In this document: in pieces, positions 24,384 to 36,488 of the stretch
How positions within the stretch are numbered: the first letter of the stretch is position 1
Layout: the number at the start of each line of letters is the position of its first letter
Source: Kryptolebias marmoratus
Lineage: Eukaryota > Chordata > Actinopteri > Cyprinodontiformes > Rivulidae
Length of the DNA stretch: 64,000 bases
Direction: 5' to 3'
Assembly (NCBI RefSeq): GCF_001649575.2
Contig: NC_051434.1
Location: 5,731,877 to 5,795,876 of the forward strand
The notes under the pieces: generated by a model
What the model was told of the DNA's origin: nothing
Databases searched by the model: none
The model's input: the letters and a program-made list of their open reading frames with translations, nothing else
Program-made: the position numbers and the translations under genes

Positions 24384-26929
24384 GTTCACATTTAGAGCCA
24401 TTACAGAGTTTTGGATATGAAGTCGGTCTCTATCACACAATCAGGCACTGTAAACTCGATGATTCTCTAATGCAGTATCCACATAAGCTGGTTGTTTGTT
24501 ACAGTTTTATCTGAAACAATCATTACTAACTTAGGAAAAACTGAAGGTTTTCTTCTCAGACAGCTTTAACTACCCAAATTATGATTATTACGTACAGGAA
24601 AACACTTAAATGGTTCATCAAATATGTGTCTACAAAACTACAACAGGCTTAACTTCTGGATGTTTTATTTTTTTTTCTGATATTAAAAATGAAAGCGATG
24701 GGAATGGACCAGACAGTGGAGGTAACCCAGATATAACAGGATGGAAAAGTGATGGTGGGTCTAGAGACAAGACGACCAAATGATCATAAAGTCACTGTTT
24801 CAGTGAGCTTAGACACTGATTTCAACAGAGTCAGGTGAGACAGAGAGTAAAGCTCAATCCTGCAAACTTAAATCACATTATAACACAAACTTTGCAATAA
24901 GATCCACAAAATTATCTTCATTACATGAAACTAATAAGGAACCAATCAGGGACTAAATGCTAATGATGAAATTCTGATTATATATTTTTTTTAATTAGTT
25001 ATTGATCAGGTAATGGTTAATTACATATAAAGTCCAAAAGTAACAGTTTGCGACCTAATTGCATATAGCTTTATTATTAGTAATTAGCATTCAGTCCTTG
25101 ATTTGTTCTTCACTCGTTTCAGGAAGTTGGAATTTGCCTAAAGTGTCGGTAAAAGCAGTTACGACCTCATGTTGGTGTTATAATTGTCTTTGCAAAGAAC
25201 TGTCAAAGCATGAGGCATGAAGTAGATGTCATACAGATAAGAGAACATCGCAGAACAACTTTTCCTATCTGTGTTTCCCATCAAGAATAACCTGCGAGCT
25301 GCAGCCGTGGAGCACGTCCACATGTGTTACAAGTGTTAGGAAGAGGGGCTTCAAAAAGCTGAAACCTGGCTCTAAAATGCACCAAGTTCTGTCTGTGATG
25401 ATTTAAGAATTGAAATGTTTTGTTGACGTAGACGGACAGAAGAAAAGGGTTTGATGACCTGCTTTAAGAGCCGCACCCTCTGTTTAAGTATTAAAGCACC
25501 TTTCCTGTTTCCTTCAGCTGTTGCCGAGTCAATCAGATCGCCTCTTTAACCTCGTAATGACTTTAAAGTACGAGTGCTGATGACCTGCACAGCCAAGGGA
25601 TGGAGAAAGTATTAAACAACCTTTAGCTTAGCTCAGCTTAAAGCCTTGAAACAAGATGAGAAGCAACAAGCATTAATGATTCCATCAATATCACTTTATT
25701 CTTCTGAGTTACTGTTTTTACATATAAAGATCAGCAACTGGAAAACCTGTAGAGCTCTGTAATCCTTACAAAACACAAACAAATGAAGTATAATGTGTTG
25801 AGTTTACAAACAAGACCATTAAGTATAACCTGACTGTAGCTTTATGATGTATTGCTATATTTAGCTTAAGACAAAAATGAATATTTTTGTTTTGTTTTGT
25901 TAGAGAAGTTTAAATTTGCACATATTGTATAGCTGGGCAAAATTAATGTCCATGGACTTCTGAAGACTGGAGGGAAATAATATACATATTTATATAGGCC
26001 TAAAGCTGATTTAAAGTTAAATTAACATTTTGTTTTGGGTTTCTTTTTTTTACAAAACTCAGTTTCTGTTTAATTTTGCTGTAAAATTGTATTCAAGATG
26101 TTTTTCTTCCCCCTCAGATAAATTAATTTGTTAAAGTTTATAACTTTCGCGTTGAGTTCTCCATTTATTATTTAGTGTTTGTCTTTACGACTCATATCGC
26201 GGTGTTCAACAGGAATCACCCTTTATATCATGAGCTGGAACTCCCCAAGAATCCGAATCTTTCCTGATATTCTGCCAAGTGTTTGTTCCCGACTTAAATC
26301 ATGGGAATAGATCTTCCTTCAGAAACGCGATGGGGGTTTTGCCATTGCGTTTCTGGCTCAGACATTCAGGTAAAACCAGCTTGAGATGTAGCTGTTGTGC
26401 CAAAGTGTTCGGGAACTTGCCTGAACTGGCCGAGCCCATAGTCTAATACCCTCTGAGCCATTTGGCACAAACTCACAGACACTGATGCACAATGTGTGAT
26501 TACACAAGGCAACGCCAGAGCAAAGCTCTCATACGTTATTGCACAAGATGTGACTCAAACGGGCACACAAACAGACTCTGTGTCATCTTACCAAATCAAA
26601 ACGGGACCCACATATTAAGAATTATCAGTAAAGACACATTAGCTATGCATCGACTCGTGTAGATGTGAAACACCTCGTACAAAATCTGAGCTTAACAAAC
26701 AAAATAATTTATTTTTCCTGCCTTGTTTACATGTTCAAGTTCTGTTTTTCTGAAGAGGGATGTGAAAAGCTCGGCTCCCCATCTGTTAATTTTCAAGGTG
26801 CCTAATGATGCATATTAATGATGATATTGATATATTGATGAGTATATATAATAAAATCATTAAATCTAAACATGTCCAGTGTTGTGTTTCTTCTAATGAT
26901 CCGATCAGTCGTCAACACATTGTTGATCT

Positions 26930-27205
26930 GATCTTTTAAAGTGGGGTTCTGTGTGAACAAGTATTATTTTACCTGTTGTAGATATCTTTTTGAAGAAATG
27001 GGGTTTAATTCTGACAGGACTGATGAGCTAACGGCTAGTCTGAGTGGAATCAAGACCAAAGTGGACTTCTGTCATCATTAAACTCTCCTAATAGTTTGTG
27101 CAGATGTAGTTTTATAAATCTTTACATTTGCATTACGAGATTAATCCAGCAGAGGTATTCCTGCAGGACTGGGAATGCTACAGCTAGCTGCTGCTGCTGT
27201 TTGTG
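26930..27205 (+). repeat. Family B copy, degenerate
   Basis: Runs from GATCTTTTAAAGTGGGGTTC through TTACCTGTTGTAGATATC and GATGAGCTAACGGCTAGTCT to GCTACAGCTAGCTGCTGCTG, colinear with 16628-16955. The right end is not recognisable. Confidence 0.55.
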
Positions 27206-27717
27206 CATGCAAATAACCTTAGGATTCTATGTAAATAAAGTGCAAAAGAGTAAAACACAGTATAGTGTTTAAAATATAAAGATAAAGTGTGTAAACTGTC
27301 AAATGTTCAGAGCAAAAAAACAAAAAAATCTCCAGTTTAAATTTTGTCTGAGGCCTTTCTGTGAAGTCTCAACATTCAAAACGTTCTCCCCACAGTCCAC
27401 AAACATGAAAACTGACCGTAGGTATGAGTGTGTCCTTTTTCTTATTTTTTAGGGGAATCCTTGAGAGAAGCAAACCTGACATTGGACTAGTGCTTCCCGT
27501 GCTGTCTGGTTTGTGAACAGGGCCGTGCCGCCTGGGAGAGGTCGGCTGGGGAGGATTTAGTGGAGAACAGGCATGAGGGATGAAGAGAAAAAAAGAGATG
27601 ACAGAAAATCGCTGGCAGTCAGTACCCGGCCTGCCTCTGCTGAGACTCGAAGCAAACACCGCCGGGCTCCCTCCTCCTGCCTGGAAGAGATTCCCAAAGT
27701 TTTTATTTGTCCCCCTG

Positions 27718-27738
27718 CGTGTGTGTGTGTGTGTGTGT
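27718..27738. repeat. (GT)n microsatellite
   Basis: About 10 GT units. Confidence 0.93.
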
Positions 27739-28103
27739 TTTCTCACTTTTAGTCCCGTTGCTCTGATTCTATCCATCACTCAGTCTGTATGTTCCAGCAT
27801 CTGAGGATCTATATGTGCTCTCTTATCTATTTATTTCCCTCTGCTGCTATCAATTTATTGCTTCGCAGTTTTCAGTTGTGACAATTTTTATCTCTCTTCT
27901 TTTTTTTTTTTTTACTTCTCTCCTTCAAATGTCTGCCTCCCTCTCTTCTGTCCGTGCATCATCCTTTTAACGCTTTGCTTTCCCATCATCCTCTGCCTCA
28001 CATTCATGTCGAGCACAAACAGGAGTCTGTATGAATTAAACATCTGAGACAGTGCACACACTGAGATCCTTTGGAGTGTCAGGATGAGCTCTGGTTCTGA
28101 GAA

Positions 28104-28146
28104 GTGTGTGTGTGTGAGGAAGAGGGGGGACCACACACACACACAC
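28104..28146. repeat. (GT)7 and (CA)8 tracts in inverted arrangement
   Basis: A GT tract (28104-28116) and a CA tract (28131-28146) lie about 15 bp apart, so one strand could fold into a hairpin. Confidence 0.85.
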
Positions 28147-28285
28147 ATGCACACACCACATGAGTGTTTGTGAGTGTGTGTGCGATCTTGATACTTGACG
28201 TCGTATCACATGGAGCAGCAGGAGTTATCACATCTGATCTCCTTCATGTGTTCTCACTGAAAGGGAGATGGAGCAAAGAGCCTCC

Positions 28286-28606
28286 TAAAGGGATAGTTCA
28301 GCTCTTTTTTCAAGTGGAGTTCTGTGGAAAAGTTGTGAACAATTAATATCTTACTTGCTGTAGATGACTGTAGTTTAATTCTAACCTGACTGACCGCAGA
28401 TGTGCGCTCCCACATAAACGCTCCGTGTTGAACAAGGTCTCAGCTGAACTTTAACTCCCTGCAGTCCTGAAGGTTAGATCCCTGAAGGAATCTTTGAAGG
28501 AAGAATTGAAGATGACACGTTCCTTCAAACTGAGGATGTTTAAAGAGAGCGCTACAATATGAACTGTTCAGAACCCCGCTTCAAAACATCTGAGCTATCA
28601 CTTTAA
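28286..28606. mobile_element. Family B MITE-like element, complete 321-bp copy
   Basis: The left end TAAAGGGATAGTTCAGCTC.. and the inverted right end GTTAAAGTGATAGCTCAGAT.. pair over about 40 bp, including AAGTGGAGTTCTG against the inverse of CAGAACCCCGCTT. The internal ATATCTTACTTGCTGTAGATGA links it to the copies at 16628 and 26930. No coding capacity. Confidence 0.6.
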
Positions 28607-29544
28607 CGCCTTTATTTTGCTCTCCTTGTCTCTTCACCTGTTAAATGTTTTCTTCAATCAGCTGTCTGATTGTTACAACCCCTTCTTATCTTAACTTTTC
28701 TTTCCTTTTGATCATTTTGCTTTTTATCTCTCTCTCGTCTTTCCTCCCACCCACTCCTCCACCAACCTGCCTCCTCTCTCTTTTTTAAAAATTTTTTTAA
28801 TCCACATCGTGTCGATGTAGCTGCTGGGGAAACCTTTCACACCAGTTGATGTTGTTGAGTTTATGTCTCTGAGTGCGCCATTATCTCTGCATGCGTTCGT
28901 GTCTGCGAGGGAAAACGTAAATGTGTTCGTTATGGACCCATCATGGGAGTCTGTTGTGGTCAAGCCTTCTTATCAAACTTTGCTGTTTTGATTCAGTTCG
29001 AATCAAGCTAACATCATCCTGTCTGCACTTTCTACCCTCTGCCTATGTTCAAACATCCACTTCCTGTCTGGTTTTATCTCGCCAGGTTTGACCAATATCG
29101 TCTCTGCAGAGGATAATCTGGAACATTTCGGTCCTTAAAGTGGTTTAAATCGGGTCAAGATGTGGAAAAGAATTCACACCAAAGCATTACAAACGTTGAG
29201 ATAAAATCTGTGTTTTGGTTGATTGTTTTCATTTTATATCCCGCACGTATATAAACCCGAATGAGTAAAAATAGCCTCCGGAGCTGAAAAACGGCGCTCC
29301 GTCTAACGCTCGGGGCTGCTGCCCTGATTGCAAAATAAATGATCAGATTGCATCAAAGTGTTTGAGGTCGATCTTAATTCTGACCTGATCTATTAGTTCA
29401 TCAAACATCAAACTTCATCAGTTAAAAGTTTCAGTCTTTTCCTGACATGAAAACATGAAAAAAACTCATCCTATTGAAGATGATGAATGATTGTTCTGCT
29501 GTCATGAGAGACTCTAACAGGGCTTTTTAGTTAAGTTAATCATT

Positions 29545-30165
29545 ACAGAGCTGTGCAAAAGTCTTCAGTCATCCCTCTTTTCTTTTTTTTGTTGTAATCT
29601 TTTAAACTGGACCTGGTCGATAGTTCATCAGGCTCTCTGAAGGTCTGCCCAGGATTTCTTTGAACTTCGGCTGATTTTTCACTCATTTTCCGTCCAGTGC
29701 CTGACCATTTTCAGAAGAATTTTTTAATTAAGCCACGTACCTTCACCTACGAATCATTCTGGGGGAAAAAACGGCTCCTAAACTCAAGGGATGAACCGGT
29801 GAAGGCGTCCCGTTTCAAACAGAACTGTTTGGCACTTTGTTCCTATTTCTTTGGTTGAATTTATGAAAAATACCAAAGATAACACAGTTTGACACACAAA
29901 ATAGTGTTTGAGCTTTTGAGCTTCAACAAGAACGAGCAACAAGCTGAAAACTATCAGCTGAAGATGATGCAACGTTTTTAGGCCTCACACACCTTTTCTT
30001 TGTCCTCCACTTTCCTAAATTTCTAGCACAAACTGCACAAAATGCTGTGATGCTCAGATACAAGAACCTCCTCTTTTCCTTCAGTTCATGCTTTGAAATC
30101 AAACGGGCTTTAGGTTTACTGGTCAATGTGTTCTGGTCAGTCCATGGTGGCACCACAGTCGTGTA
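29545..30165. mobile_element. Possible decayed DNA transposon (GCTGTGCAAAAGTCTT end)
   Basis: Starts with ACAGAGCTGTGCAAAAGTCT, an end motif of a common vertebrate mariner-like group (GCTGTGCAAAAGTCTTAGGC). Downstream phrases such as AACTCAAGGGATGAAC and AGCAACAAGCTGAAA fit a dispersed repeat. The opposite end and a target duplication are not seen; the right limit is a guess. Confidence 0.35.
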
Positions 30166-32964
30166 GTTTGTGCTGATATGAGACAGCAGATGCCTGTTTT
30201 TACCTCACATGAAGAAAAACAGGATTATTCTGCAGTTTGTGTCTCAGGTGGTGTCAGTTCTCTTTGTGACGTGAGAGGGAAGATGTGTTTCTTTGCTGAG
30301 GATGTAAAGTACACTTTGTGTTGATTAAAACAGGATGTATCTGTTCCACAGGTAGAGAGAAAAAAAATAACCACCCACCATTCAGCAGTGATGGAACGTG
30401 CCCGAGCTCCAACCGGGGAGCCAGAACCTGGGGGCCATCAGCCAGCAGGCGCCACTGAGGATGGAGGGGTGCTGTGAGCTCGCTCATTAAACAGCCCCGC
30501 GCCCAACCTTAATGATATCCGCCGGCACGTTTCCTTTTTACTCCCTGCCCCTGCTCCCATCTTTTACCCTTCACCTCCCCTCCCACCTCTCCTTTCCCTC
30601 CATCTGCCTTTCTCCCCGCTCTGTTTGGGTGAGGAAGCCGAGCCCGTCTGGTGGCGGTGCTGGTCGGGGGAGAGGAGCTCTGTCACACTCGCCTTCTAAT
30701 GAGCAGCCGCTCTGTGTGCCACCAGCTCCAACAGAGCCAAAATGGCCGACACATTTCACACTGCTGTGCCTTGATCTGTCGGGGTTGTGAGCGGCTGGCT
30801 TGACGGCTTCAGAGCTGAAGGATGTGCAGAAAGCAAGAAAAACAAAAAAGAAAAAGAAATGATGTAACACGCTGCCTTTGGTGAGAAATACTTTATTCCT
30901 GTTTTCGTTGGTGGTTCTGGAATCCTGAAGGGTTTAAAGTAAAGACCTGTTTGATGGCATCCCTGCTTTCATCCTCCGTCTGTACGAGTCAGGATTCATT
31001 TAGAGGCTTTTCAGTCTGCCTTTCTCCACCTGTACAGGAGGCGCTTCATGTCTGGGTATTTCCAGTGTGCTGGTGAATGATTCACATCCTGAATCTCTCC
31101 CTTACTGGAATTATTTCTGGGAGTTTGTTTGTTTCGGGTCGTATTGGTCTTACGGGTTGATGATCAACAGAAAGAGGAGCAAAAATCAGTTTCATTTTCT
31201 GTGAAGAAGCAGTGTAAATTCTGAGATGAATGACTGATATTTGCTGAGAAATGAATTAAGATTAAAAAGAATTAGAACAAACCAAAATAAGCAAAACAGA
31301 AGCTAAAAGTGACAGAATTATAATTAAAGCTTCAATTAGCAGCTTTTTTTTTTGCTATTAACTGCAGCAAAAGTAGGTAAAAGCAAAATTTGGGAAAGAC
31401 TTATTAAAGCCATGGCTAAAATCTAAATTTAGCAAAACAGTAGCTAAAAACTATAATAAATAAACTGCAGCTAAAAGTTAAGACTATCTAAATAGTAACT
31501 AAAAGCTAAAGTAAGTAAATCTATAGTGAAACCTTCAAATGAGCAAAACAGTAGCTAAAACCAAGTCCACAGAACCAAAGCAAAAAGCTCAAAGTGGCAA
31601 AACTGTAATTTAAGCTTCAAGTAGCAGAACTGTAGCTAAATGCTAAAATTTGCAAAAGAGTAGGTGAAAGCTAAATTTAGGAAATGTGTAGCTAAAAGCT
31701 GCTTTAAGCAAAACAGTAGGTTAAAGCTAAACTTAGCAAAAACAATAGCTAAAAACTAAAATTAGCAAAATTGTAGCCAAGCTAAAGTACATAAATTGCA
31801 GCTAAAAGCTAAGACTAGCTGAACAATATGGAAAACAGTACGTAAGCTAGAATTAACAAAATGGTAGCTAAAATCTAAATGTAGCAAAACAGTAGCTGAA
31901 AACTAAGAGGAGCCTAAAAGGACAAAAACAGAGCAAGTATGCTGAAATAGAGTTCAGGGATCAGTGTTTTTATTGTAAATGAAGAATGTGTTTCTTTCGG
32001 GAATTTTATTTAGTAATAAAGTCAAATAATTCAAAGAGTATTCAAGTTAACAGTCAGGCTGTTGCTGAGCGTTGGTTAAAATGGTTAATGGTTAAAATGG
32101 CTGAAAGAATGCAGCAGTAGTTTATTACATAAACACAAACAATAACGTGAAGAAAGCTTGAATCCAGAAATGTATGTGGTTCATATTCTTCGTTGTAGCG
32201 TCACATTCTGTTCTCATGAAACATTTGCACGTTTCACAGCGTTTTTTTCTGCCAAACTCCCAACAGCTGGAGGTGATACATGAGAAGAACAAACAGAAGC
32301 ACTCCTCCTACCTTGTTGTGCAACTGTATGTGGGTTCTGGTTAACCAGACCTGATTAAAAACATCTCCCCGTTCTTACACAATCACTATTACAGTGTTGT
32401 GCAATTATCACCCATCAAGATGGTAATTCTCTCTTCGTCTTTAGCTGTCAGTCTTCTTTTATGGGGAACTTCATTATTTCTTTTCTCCTTAAAATAAAAT
32501 AGTCAAACTGTCATGTTAGTTTTTGACATGATTATTACAGAAAGGATCTTTAAAATTGTTCCAGTTCACTTTTAATGCTGAAGAGTTAAAGCACTTCATT
32601 GGGAGGGTTTTCATATGCTTTAAGTTCTGCACAGGTGGTTAGATTTAGGTTATTTTACCAACAACTACAAAAAATAATTAAAGGAATGCATATTGCCTGA
32701 AGACATTCATAATTGCATGATTACATTTACATGATATCCTGAGTTTCATGGCATAAATCTAAACTGATGAGCTTTACTGTAATCAGCAGATTCACTAACA
32801 AAAAAATCTCTTCAGTGTTATCTTTGTTGCAAATTTTCAAAAATATTAATGAGGGAACCAAATGGGTCTCTGCTGCTCATAAAGAGTAGTGTTGAATGTT
32901 AATCACGACACGCTGCAGAGGATATTTGCCGTTCAGAGTCCATGTAACTGGAATGTTTTTGATG
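30166..32964. other. Intergenic DNA, no gene seen
   Basis: A C-rich stretch (30530-30620), the degenerate minisatellite (31290-31915) and A+T-rich sequence. The frames at 30512-30870 on both strands are driven by base composition. Confidence 0.6.
31290..31915. repeat. Degenerate minisatellite of about 27-28 bp units
   Basis: Some twenty imperfect repeats of a unit close to 'AGCTAAAAGCTAAAATTAGC' + 'AAAACAGT' run through this A-rich block. Units vary by substitution and small indels, and some are shortened. No coding capacity. Confidence 0.7.
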
Positions 32965-32972
32965 CTAACATT

Positions 32973-33985
32973 CAGGGGTGGAAATTAGCACCCGCCACCG
33001 GCCAAATGCGGGTAAATATTTGAAGTGGTGGGTGAATTTGATCAACAAACACGCCACTGTGGCGGGTTGGCAATTTGAACAGAAAAGGTGTTATTTGTCC
33101 TCTTGACATATAGGGGGCAGCAATGAGCTCGAGTTGCTGCTGTTACGTCGAGCCGCGTTCCCCCATCAGATACGGTTCCCCCAATGACTTATATTTATAA
33201 GTGGGTTATGACTTATATTGACTTATATTTATAAGTCATTGGATTCCCCCTATGGTTCCCCCTGCGTCTCCGTGCCGCGTACGCGGCAAAAAGCGCGCGT
33301 TCATGTCCAACGCTCGTTACCGCCGCGCTGTGCTCGCGCTGCAAGGGAACTACGGAGACCGTGAAAGGTCAAACAACTTGTTTTGGCGAAGTTAACCCAC
33401 TGTTTTGCTAGCGTGATAGATAGACAGACAGACAGACTCTGTTATGGACAATGTAGACAACGTGTGGACAAAAACAATTAATAATTAAAATAAATAATGA
33501 CTTGTCTATTAACAGAATTGTTGGGGCAAATATTTCTCATTAAAAAANTAGGAATTAAATGTGCTAATAATATAATACAGAGGAATAAACACAGTTAAGG
33601 ACTTAAATTATTTTTGTCCCATGTTTTGGAGGGGGAACCGATTATTTCAGACAGCTAAAATATTTGGTTTCCCCGTGGTAACTTTTGCAAGAAAAGAACA
33701 AATGTCTCCAAATTCACAGGACTTGTCCATGATGACAGGAATAAACACAGTTAAGGACTTTTTGGTAAATTATTTTTGTCCCATGTTTTAGAGGGGGAAC
33801 CGATTTTTTCAGACGGCTGAAATATTTGGTAACTTTTGCAATTTGCAGTTGCACCACAACTGCTTCCACCCACCTCGATCATCATCATCATATGAAATAA
33901 CTTTTTGTCACAACATAAAATAGTGGCTGGTAAAATATTTGAGTGGCTGGTAAAAATTTTACAAAATTTTTAATTTCCACCCCTG
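32973..33985. mobile_element. Non-autonomous hAT-type DNA transposon, 1.0 kb
   Basis: The ends are perfect inverted repeats of 15 bp (CAGGGGTGGAAATTA / TAATTTCCACCCCTG). They are flanked by a perfect 8-bp duplication, CTAACATT, at 32965-32972 and 33986-33993. CAGGGGTG ends with an 8-bp duplication are the hAT signature. No transposase frame is present. The interior holds a CpG-rich, rearranged core, a 20-of-22 inverted repeat at 33181-33242, a GATA/GACA stretch at 33411-33437, a direct duplication of about 100-110 bp (33582-33690 and 33738-33841), and one ambiguous base at 33548. The intact target duplication suggests a fairly recent insertion. Confidence 0.88.
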
Positions 33986-34099
33986 CTAACATTTGATGCT
34001 AACATCTGTACGCTCCTGGATTTTCCCTGTTTGATAAGATTGATTCAGGAGAGGAATGGTCTAACAAGTTAAGGCTGACAGCACTCGGATTACTTTTTT

Positions 34100-34480
34100 T
34101 TTTTTAAACAGTTGTGCCAGCAACGCATCTCAGCAGGAACATGAGATCAGACCTCGCTGAAACAACAAGAGGCCACGTCGGGCTGTATTTCAGTCAGAAA
34201 CCTGAGTCTGCGCAGGTCTGCAGAACAGCCGAGCTTCACTGTGGCCAAACGAATCTCTGTTTCAGACAAAGCTACAGATGGTCCGGTCAGAACTTGGCTG
34301 AACAGCAGCATGAATCCATGGACCCAATCTGCTTTGGGTCAAAGGGGCTTTTAATGTTTTCTCCCAAAAACCTGTTGGAATGCCACAGCCAGGCTTTTGT
34401 GACGGACGGTGCAGCCATGATTTGAAAAAGCTACTTTCAGCAGGATAATAATCCACAGTCTTGAAATGATTTTGCACTTG
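34100..34480 (+). pseudogene. Possible Tc1-like transposase remnant
   Basis: The + strand keeps an open frame (34114-34425) with RWSGQNLAEQQHESMDPICF, and, after a stop, a segment reading YFQQDNNPQS. That resembles the Q.DN.P catalytic-Asp neighbourhood of Tc1-type transposases (FQQDNDPKH). No ends are recognisable, and the match rests on short motifs, so other DDE families remain possible. Confidence 0.35.
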
Positions 34481-34574
34481 AATAAATGTCTGTCACCAGA
34501 TCTCAGATCCGGCAAAAAGCTTAGAGTTGGGGTGGGAACAAGAGCTTGTCAGGATGACAAATCTGCAGAAATTA

Positions 34575-34940
34575 AAGGTCTAACATGACTTGAAGCAGTT
34601 GATTGCAATAGTTAATGGCAAAGTTTTAAACACACATCTAGCACGATTGGTCAAAATATTAGTTAGGTATTGTCTCAGCTACAACTTTTAGCTCAGTATG
34701 TCTGAAACTGGTTGAATTATAGTCAGTTCTGTGTTGGAAAAGATTAATTCGCTGTGGCAGCATCTCAAAATAAACGACTCCAAAAGTTAATCAGTTGTAG
34801 ATGTCAACGCAATGATTACTTCCCGAAATTTTCATTAAAATTTGTTGAGTGAACTGTTTTTTGCTTAAGGTGCAGGACAGACGAAAACAACACAGGCAAA
34901 AACATTATCGCTCTGCCTTTGCCTCCAGCGCCAGGCGATA
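34575..34940 (-). repeat. Family A repeat copy
   Basis: Minus-strand copy: TAATTCGCTGTGGCAGCATC, CAAAAGTTAATCAGTTGTAG, and at the right the end motif CTCTGCCTTTGCCTCCAGCG followed by CCAGGCGATAA. Confidence 0.62.
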
Positions 34941-35429
34941 ATGACGTGATGCAGCAGTGTTTGGTGTGGAGTGGAATCTCAATAAATATCCACGTGACGA
35001 AAACCTGAGGCTGTTTGTTGTTCCTCTTCGTTTCTGCCTTCAAGAGTGAGAATTTGGGATACAATCAAAAAGAACTGGGCACAGAAAGCAATCCATATGC
35101 TGGAGGTATTTTATGATTAATACAGTTCTTCCTGTCATAAAACAGGTTGTGCACTGAGAGGCAGAGCTGTTTTATGCATTTGCTTGCAGGACGACGACAC
35201 CTGCTCGCTGATTAAAAATGAATAACTCGTAGATTCTGTCTGATCGTGTTTTTTCTTGTTGTCTTAAAGTAATCCCTGAAAACCAGTCGTTGCTCTGACT
35301 GATCTGAGGTCGCCCTCAGCGTGTGAATCACTTTGAAGCTCCACCACAGCAGAGCTGCAGGGATCGACTGGGTGTGTTTTACTGGTGCAGTCACTTTGTG
35401 TGCCTGGATCTGTGCGTGTTTCTCACCTC

Positions 35430-35452
35430 GTGTGTGTGTGTGTGTGTGTGTG
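35430..35452. repeat. (GT)n microsatellite
   Basis: About 11 GT units. It creates HTHTHT in the opposite-strand translation and so inflates a spurious open frame. Confidence 0.95.
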
Positions 35453-35974
35453 GGAGAATAAGGCGTATTTGGTGTATTATCAAGTGTGCATATGCAGAAC
35501 AAAAGCAAGCCCTGTGTGACAGTTTCCAGACAAACGTTAACAAAATGGCACCAGTCAGAGCAGCAGAGACGACACCCTATCCACACCTCCGTGGAACAGC
35601 TGAGTTTTCTCCTCGTCCTCCGCAGGAACACAAAATGACAAGTATTCTTCCTTTTTCCGAGCAACCAGCTCTGTGGAACATTCGCAGCTGATTGGCTTGG
35701 ATGAGATTTGCATAATGTGTGGGATGAAACGCCGGTGAACAATAAGCGTTTCAATACGAACGGGCAGTTTAAGAGCTATGGCAACCAAACAGAGGATAAA
35801 CAACAATTCAAGGAACAAAAGTCACTCTCAGCTCGTTTCCTTCAGCTACAGTTAAAGGTCTTGATTGTCGTGTTGGCCTACATTCGGTCTCAAACATCAG
35901 CATTTATCTCTGAATCAGACTCATAATCTCTGCTATTAGAATCTGGCATTTCAATAAGGAACAGAAATCTAAAA

Positions 35975-36315
35975 TTAAAGGCCTTGCATCCCTTGAAGGA
36001 ATGGCCTCTCATGCCAGTTTTAAACAAAGACCATCTTATAATGAGATGAGAGTTATAGGAGTTTTGGTCAAACCTCGTGGATGATCTCATGCGATACTGC
36101 AAGTTCTGGAGAGATGTTTTCGTGGTCAGAGGATGTGTTGAGGATGATTCTCAGCTGCTACCACACCAGTTTCCAGCTAAACATCTGTAAAACAGACTGA
36201 GTTGTAGCTGTTTTAGTGCTGGCTTAAGCTGATTCGCTGTGGAGGCCATCTTGAACAGTGCTAGCAGTTATAAATGACGACTTTCTTAGTTTCATTAAAA
36301 TCTGTATAGATTTTT
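35975..36315 (-). repeat. Family A repeat copy
   Basis: Minus-strand copy with CTTGAAGGAATGGCCTCTCA at the left, GATTCTCAGCTGCTACCACA in the middle and GCTGTGGAGGCCATCTTGAA near the right. It overlaps a spurious minus-strand open frame. Confidence 0.62.
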
Positions 36316-36463
36316 TTCTGAACACACGTGCGCACAGGGACAACACTGCTGATAAAGATGACATCACTCTCTGTCTCTGCAGCAATTACTTGAATGCTCA
36401 ACCAAGTCTTCTTTTCCTTCAGATGTGCAGAGCGAGGGCACTGATTTATTGATCGAGGCTGTC

Positions 36464-36488
36464 TGTGTGTGTGTGTGTGTGTGTGTGT
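36464..36488. repeat. (GT)n microsatellite
   Basis: About 12 GT units, within a spurious minus-strand frame. Confidence 0.95.

Larger units (their letters stand above)
19567..29544. other. Intergenic DNA, no gene seen
   Basis: Holds GT tracts, the pyrimidine-rich block, the tandem repeat at 24305, a triple TTATCAAAAGCTC direct repeat at 23771-23803 and family B copies at 26930 and 28286. The stretches between these show no exon-like frame with flanking splice signals that I can support. Confidence 0.6.

Noticed and set aside
30512..30870. Frames of 92 and 99 codons on opposite strands
   Set aside because: Composition-driven in a C-rich block; no domain or splice signals.
31290..31915. CRISPR-like array
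   Set aside because: Repeats are degenerate and contiguous, with no unique spacers, in a vertebrate genome; it is a minisatellite.
35212..35754. 180-codon minus-strand frame
   Set aside because: Low-complexity THTHTH core from a GT tract, no homology recognised and no exon signals.
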